A stretch of DNA of 9,701 bases, from the NCBI GenBank assembly GCA_023433855.1, contig JAEYTV010000501.1, positions 1 through 9,701 of the forward strand, given 5' to 3'. This stretch comes from Pseudomonadota bacterium. Lineage in GTDB: Bacteria > Pseudomonadota > Alphaproteobacteria > Rhizobiales > Rhizobiaceae. The notes beneath the pieces were generated by a model that saw only the letters and a list, made by a program, of their open reading frames with translations, made no database searches and had not been told where the DNA came from. Position numbers and translations under genes: made by a program. Shown piece by piece: positions 6,883 through 9,701 of this stretch (within the stretch, counting starts at the first letter, position 1; every line of letters starts with the position of its first letter).

Positions 6883-7229
6883 CTCGTAGCGAGTTGTTGA
6901 TCCAGTTCGTCGGGGTCGTCAAGAGACAAGTTCCACAGGCTGACAGATCATGGCCATACAGATATTGGGCAGGGCCCTCCTGGAGGGGCACGGGCTCGCG
7001 TGGTTCTGACGTGGTCGTGACCACTACGAGCGCCACGAAAGCGCCCGAGTTCCAAGTGAGCTTCACGCCCGTTCTTACCGGCGTCCCAGGGAGCGGCACC
7101 TCTCCCTCCTTGCGAACCGGTACGATGCACAGTGCATGGATCCTACAATAAGACCGGCCGGGTGCCCTCCGCGTCGCGTCGGATGATTTCACACGAGTGT
7201 TTTTCAACTCCTATTGATCTGGTGAGCAC
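6883..7229. other. Intergenic region with short palindromes, no convincing gene
   Basis: About 350 bases between the divergent TIGR02444 gene and the GH114 gene. Open frames exist on both strands (6894-7151 +, 6866-7207 -) but neither shows a recognisable motif. Four perfect inverted repeats were seen: 6881-6895 (AACTCG-TAG-CGAGTT), 6975-6987 (CCCTCC-T-GGAGGG), 7011-7024 (GTGGTC-GT-GACCAC) and 7125-7137 (ATGCAC-A-GTGCAT). It must hold promoters for both divergent genes, but no clear -35/-10 pair could be chosen. No tRNA or insertion-sequence end was found. Confidence 0.5.
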
Positions 7230-8048
7230 ATGCAGAAGATAGCCAAAGCAGTTTATCGTCGTCTCCTGATCTCCTTGCTAACCATCAGCGCAGCACTGGC
7301 CGCCGCGCCCTCCAGCAGCCTAGCAGAACAAGCAAAGCCGTTTCCGTCCAACGGCCGCGGGGACTATCAGCTGGGCGGCGCCTATCCGCCTCCCGAGGGG
7401 GTCCAGGTGCTTGTTCGCGACAGCAAGGAAAAGCCGCTTAAGGGCAAGTTCAACGTCTGCTACATCAACGGTTTTCAGACGCAGCCGGGTGAATCCTGGC
7501 CTTCCGACCTCATCCTGAAGGACAGCAAGGGACGGCCCATCGTCGATCCTGACTGGCCGGACGAGAACATTCTCGATATCTCAACGGACGCGAAACGGAA
7601 GAAAATCCTCAAGAAAATGGAAGTGACGATCGCCAACTGCGCCAAGGCTGGCTTCGATGCGGTCGAATTCGACAACCTCGATTCCTATACGAGGTCGCGG
7701 GGCCTTCTCAAACTCGCCGCCACAAAGGAGTTCGCCCGCCTTCTGGTAGCCGCCACCCATGGCAAGGGCCTGAAAGGCGGGCAAAAGAACACCCCTGAAC
7801 TGACGGCCTCGGACCGAAAAAAGATCGGCTTCGACTTTGCTGTCGCAGAGGAGTGCCAACGCTACGACGAGTGCGCCCAGTACACTAAATATTATGGAAC
7901 GCGGGTGATGGACATCGAGTACACGGACAATCTCAAGGGCAAGCCGGCAAATGTCTGCGCCGACCGCTCAAGGCCCGCGATCACGATCATCCGTGACCGC
8001 GAGCTTATACCCCGCGGAAAGAAAGGCTACTTTTACCATGCGTGCTGA
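7230..8048 (+). CDS. Secreted GH114 endo-alpha-1,4-polygalactosaminidase-like glycoside hydrolase
   Basis: A 272-residue exported protein. A Sec signal peptide is clear: basic MQKIAKAVYRR, hydrophobic core LLISLLTISAALAAA, and a likely cut after S-L-A at about residue 32. The mature part is a GH114 TIM barrel: VCYINGFQTQPGE (76-88), DPDWPDENILDIST (106-119), GFDAVEFDNLDSYTRS (141-156), GQKNTPEL (184-191), GFDFAVAEEC (200-209) and IEYTDN (229-234). E146/D148 and E207/E208 are the conserved acidic positions probably involved in catalysis. Six cysteines in the mature part (77, 137, 209, 215, 243, 272) suggest disulfides and a periplasmic or extracellular site. GH114 enzymes cut alpha-1,4-linked galactosamine polymers, and a related domain occurs in PelA; here it stands alone, without a deacetylase domain. 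ATG 7230 is preceded by GGTGAG. Family placement is firm; the natural polymer is inferred, and the nearby epimerase gene fits a Gal/GalN polysaccharide. Confidence 0.92.
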   Translation: MQKIAKAVYRRLLISLLTISAALAAAPSSSLAEQAKPFPSNGRGDYQLGGAYPPPEGVQVLVRDSKEKPLKGKFNVCYINGFQTQPGESWPSDLILKDSKGRPIVDPDWPDENILDISTDAKRKKILKKMEVTIANCAKAGFDAVEFDNLDSYTRSRGLLKLAATKEFARLLVAATHGKGLKGGQKNTPELTASDRKKIGFDFAVAEECQRYDECAQYTKYYGTRVMDIEYTDNLKGKPANVCADRSRPAITIIRDRELIPRGKKGYFYHAC

Positions 8049-8075
8049 CCCCCAGACGCGTCTTCGGAGTATCCC

Positions 8076-8126
8076 ATGAAGGCTCTTTCTGATTTGCACG
8101 CCCGCTACCCGCTGGCGCATTGCTAG
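8076..8126 (+). CDS. Possible 16-codon small ORF
   Basis: ATG 8076 is preceded by GGAG with a 6-base gap and encodes the 16-residue peptide MKALSDLHARYPLAHC, ending in TAG just 2 bases before the terminator stem. It begins 28 bp after the GH114 stop, so it would be on the same transcript. The ribosome site and position are what can be seen; there is no recognisable motif, and at this length chance occurrence is quite likely. Confidence 0.2.
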   Translation: MKALSDLHARYPLAHC

Positions 8127-8128
8127 CG

Positions 8129-8165
8129 AAACGGAGTGGACCTCGGTTGAAGATCCACTCCGTTT
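8129..8165. terminator. Bidirectional stem-loop terminator between convergent genes
   Basis: A perfect 12-bp inverted repeat: AAACGGAGTGGA at 8129-8140 and TCCACTCCGTTT at 8154-8165, with a 13-base loop. It lies between the convergent GH114 (+) and galE (-) genes. The arm begins with AAA and ends with TTT on both strands, so it can act in both directions, although the T tract is only three long and this is not a textbook rho-independent site. It could also serve as an mRNA 3' end stabiliser. Confidence 0.75.
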
Positions 8166-8387
8166 AGATGGTGACCGCGACGCGGTTTTCGCTGGCCGCC
8201 GAAGTGGCAGCGACCTCCGACATCCGCGGAGCCCTGCCACACATGCCAAATCGCGCCACAGCGTCTTCAGGCATCGGTGATAGTTGGCGTCGAACGAGAC
8301 GGTCGCGCTGGCGCCGTCACGCCTCACCCCATTCGGGTCGGGATAAACGAAGACGAGCCGTACCGGCATGCGTGGGATATCGCGCGA
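8164..8387 (-). pseudogene. Possible frameshifted remnant of an unrecognised gene downstream of galE
   Basis: Downstream of the galE stop, two minus-strand frames look coding in succession. From ATG 8369 to about 8278 one frame reads RLVFVYPDPNGVRRDG and then SATVSFDANYH with strong G/C third positions, after which it degrades into Arg/Cys/Leu-rich sequence. From about 8274 to the TAA at 8164-8166 a second frame reads MPEDAVARFGMCGRAP and ends SENRVAVTI, again with good third-position bias. Its stop lies at the very edge of the terminator stem, as for a genuine gene end. One single-base indel near 8275-8280 would join the two into a reading of about 67 residues. No family was recognised. Alternatively the second half is an intact 36-residue ORF, or both are chance readings in GC-rich DNA. 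Confidence 0.27.
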
Positions 8388-9380
8388 TCATTCCGCGAGC
8401 CGCCTCGTTTTCTTCTTGAGGTGCCAGCGCCATGCCGTTTCGACAATATCCCCGATGGAGCTGTGGGAGGGGTGAAAGCCGAGGACGACCCGGGCCCTGG
8501 ATGCATCCGCAACCAGCACCGCCGGATCACCTTCGCGGCGCGAGCCCCATCGATAGGGAATGTCCAGACCCGTAACGCCGCGAGCCGCCTCGATAACCTG
8601 CATGACCGAGCAGCCAATGCCCGTTCCAAGATTGAGCGCCTGCGACGCACTTCCGGTGAAAAGCAAATCGAGAGCCGTGACATGGGCATCGGCAAGATCG
8701 GTGACATGGATATAGTCCCGGATGCAGGTACCGTCGGGCGTGTCGTAGTCCGATCCGTAAATGGTGACCGCCTCACCCTGCCCATCCGCCGCCGCCAGAA
8801 CAAGCGGAATTATGCGGGTCTCCGGGTCGTGATCCTCGCCGATCTCAAGGTCGGGATCTGCGCCCGCTGCATTGAAGTAGCGGAGCGCCATCCATTCCAG
8901 GCCATGCGCAAGCTCGAAATCCACCAGCATCCGCTCGACCACGAGCTTCGACATGCCATATGGATTTATGGGTTGTTGTGCATCGGATTCGGTGATTGGT
9001 ACGCTCTCGGGAATGCCATAGGTCGCGCAACTGCTGGAGAATATGAGCTTCTTCACGCCCCTGGCCAGCATGGCCTCAAGGAGGCAGAGGCTGCCGACGA
9101 CGTTGTTGTTGTAATACTTCCCCGGATCGGCGACCGATTCACCCACATATGCGAAGCCCGCGAAGTGGATCGCAGCCTCGGGCCGATAGTGGTCAATGAC
9201 CTCGTCAAGACGACGTCGATCGCATATGTCGCCGTGCTCAAGGGGACCCCAGCGTACCGCTTCGCGATGGCCGGTGACCAAGTTGTCGTAGACGACCGGT
9301 CTGTAGCCCTTCGACGCGAGATTCTTGCATGCATGGGAGCCGATGTAGCCGGCGCCGCCGGTGACAAGAATGTTCTTCAT
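8388..9380 (-). CDS. galE: UDP-glucose 4-epimerase (GalE-family nucleotide-sugar epimerase)
   Basis: A 330-residue extended SDR enzyme of normal GalE length. The start is the ATG at 9380 (MKNILVTGGAGYIGSH), because the Rossmann motif GGAGYIG (8-14) must lie at the N-terminus; the longer open frame back to 9512 has no family match. The NAD-binding D51-I is followed by HFAGFAYVGES (72-82). The catalytic triad region is SSSCATYG (115-122) with Y141-x3-K145 in NPYGMSK. RYFNAAGADP (167-176) and DTPDGTCIRDYIHV (213-226) are typical GalE sugar-binding segments. It interconverts UDP-glucose and UDP-galactose in the cytoplasm; relatives handle UDP-GlcNAc/GalNAc or, in rhizobia, UDP-xylose/UDP-arabinose, and these cannot be told apart by eye. 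The ribosome site before ATG is weak. It converges on the GH114 gene and diverges from the gene at the right edge, suggesting a polysaccharide locus. Confidence 0.94.
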   Translation of the reverse strand: MKNILVTGGAGYIGSHACKNLASKGYRPVVYDNLVTGHREAVRWGPLEHGDICDRRRLDEVIDHYRPEAAIHFAGFAYVGESVADPGKYYNNNVVGSLCLLEAMLARGVKKLIFSSSCATYGIPESVPITESDAQQPINPYGMSKLVVERMLVDFELAHGLEWMALRYFNAAGADPDLEIGEDHDPETRIIPLVLAAADGQGEAVTIYGSDYDTPDGTCIRDYIHVTDLADAHVTALDLLFTGSASQALNLGTGIGCSVMQVIEAARGVTGLDIPYRWGSRREGDPAVLVADASRARVVLGFHPSHSSIGDIVETAWRWHLKKKTRRLAE

Positions 9381-9551
9381 CCTGAGGGTCCGGCATCCTT
9401 GGAGTGTAATTATATGAGCAATTAATGATGTATCAGACTTTCGACCAAATCGCCAGCTAAGCGGCGAGCGATCGTGATCGAGAAGCGTTGGACCAGGGCG
9501 GCATTCTCTCACTGATGATCAAAATTGCTGGCCGATCCACGTAGGGAGAAA
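9381..9551. promoter_or_regulatory. Divergent promoter region between galE and the right-edge gene
   Basis: A 171-bp gap between divergent genes, so it must hold two promoters. An AT-rich patch at about 9405-9435 stands out from the GC-rich surroundings and contains the inverted repeat TAATT (9407-9411)/AATTA (9420-9424). A second repeat, CGATC-GT-GATCG, lies at 9469-9480. These are visible directly; which factors bind is unknown, and no -35/-10 pair was assigned. Confidence 0.4.
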
Positions 9552-9701
9552 ATGGTAATGAGAGGCAGGTTGGTGTGCTTGGCGACGGCATTTTCGCTTG
9601 CATGCGGCAATCCGGAGACGTTGGTAGCCAGCGCAAAGCCCTCGGTGCCATCGACCGGTCCACGCAACGCAGGAGAACGGGTCGTTTTCGGGGTTTATGA
9701 C
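9552..9701 (+). CDS. N-terminal part of an exported, possibly lipid-anchored protein, cut by the window edge
   Basis: ATG 9552 follows GGGAGAAA, an excellent ribosome site, and 50 codons run stop-free to the window end. The N-terminus MVMRGRLVCLATAFSLACGN has a short basic start, a hydrophobic core and a Cys (residue 18) in the context S-L-A-C, close to but not a canonical lipobox; alternatively it is an ordinary secreted protein. A Ser/Pro/Thr/Ala-rich linker follows (about 21-40), then GERVVFGVYD begins what looks like a folded domain. The V-F-G-V-Y-D strand resembles the start of TIM-barrel glycoside hydrolase domains such as GH26-like proteins, but ten residues are too few for a family call. 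It is transcribed divergently from galE and probably belongs to the same polysaccharide locus. Confidence 0.6.
   Translation, partial: MVMRGRLVCLATAFSLACGNPETLVASAKPSVPSTGPRNAGERVVFGVYD

Noticed and set aside
7191..7205. ACAC-GA-GTGT followed by a T run, a possible terminator upstream of the GH114 gene.
   Set aside because: A 4-bp stem with a 2-base loop cannot form a stable hairpin.
6866..7207. A 113-codon minus-strand frame and an overlapping 85-codon + strand frame (6894-7151) in the intergenic region.
   Set aside because: Neither shows a known motif, a good ribosome site or a convincing composition. They overlap each other, and the minus one runs into the TIGR02444 start.
8277..9425. 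A 382-codon + strand open frame opposite galE.
   Set aside because: The minus strand has every GalE motif at the right spacing; the + strand reading has none and is a shadow.
9381..9512. N-terminal extension of the galE reading frame back to 9512.
   Set aside because: The Rossmann motif begins at MKNILVTGG (9380), where GalE proteins start; the extension has no conserved sequence.

Overview
The window looks like chromosome or megaplasmid DNA from a GC-rich alphaproteobacterium, most likely of the Rhizobiales. This is inferred from the strong G/C third-position bias, a tripartite tricarboxylate transporter beside an aromatic-type catabolic operon, a TIGR02444-family protein, and the polysaccharide genes. 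No rRNA, tRNA, insertion sequence, integrase, phage gene or CRISPR array was seen.

Left half (1-6326, + strand): a compact catabolic operon, entered part way through. In order it holds the C-terminal end of a TctB-like small permease, a complete TctA-like large permease (4-bp stop/start overlap), an aldehyde dehydrogenase of the 2-hydroxymuconate/2-aminomuconate-semialdehyde type, an acetolactate-synthase-like ThDP enzyme, a UbiX-type flavin prenyltransferase, and a MarR-type regulator. Gaps between the catabolic genes are about 50-60 bp. The probable logic is that an extracytoplasmic binding protein (not in the window) delivers an organic, perhaps aromatic, acid to TctAB. The ThDP enzyme then acts on a 2-oxo acid or related intermediate, and the dehydrogenase oxidises a semialdehyde or aldehyde. 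UbiX supplies prenylated FMN to a UbiD-family (de)carboxylase that is not in the window. Overlapping palindromes just upstream of the MarR gene (5605-5640) are a good candidate operator.

Middle (6319-7229): a minus-strand TIGR02444-family gene ends tail to tail with the MarR gene, with an 8-bp overlap. It is followed by about 350 bp with no convincing gene but with several short perfect palindromes.

Right half (7230-9701): a secreted GH114 endo-alpha-1,4-polygalactosaminidase-like enzyme (+) converges on a GalE-family nucleotide-sugar 4-epimerase (-). Between them lie a strong 12-bp-stem bidirectional terminator, a possible 16-codon ORF, and what looks like a short frameshifted gene remnant on the minus strand. 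Divergent from galE, at the right edge, a new + strand gene begins with a secretion signal and runs off the window. The grouping suggests one end of a surface or exopolysaccharide locus involving galactose, galactosamine or a pentose.
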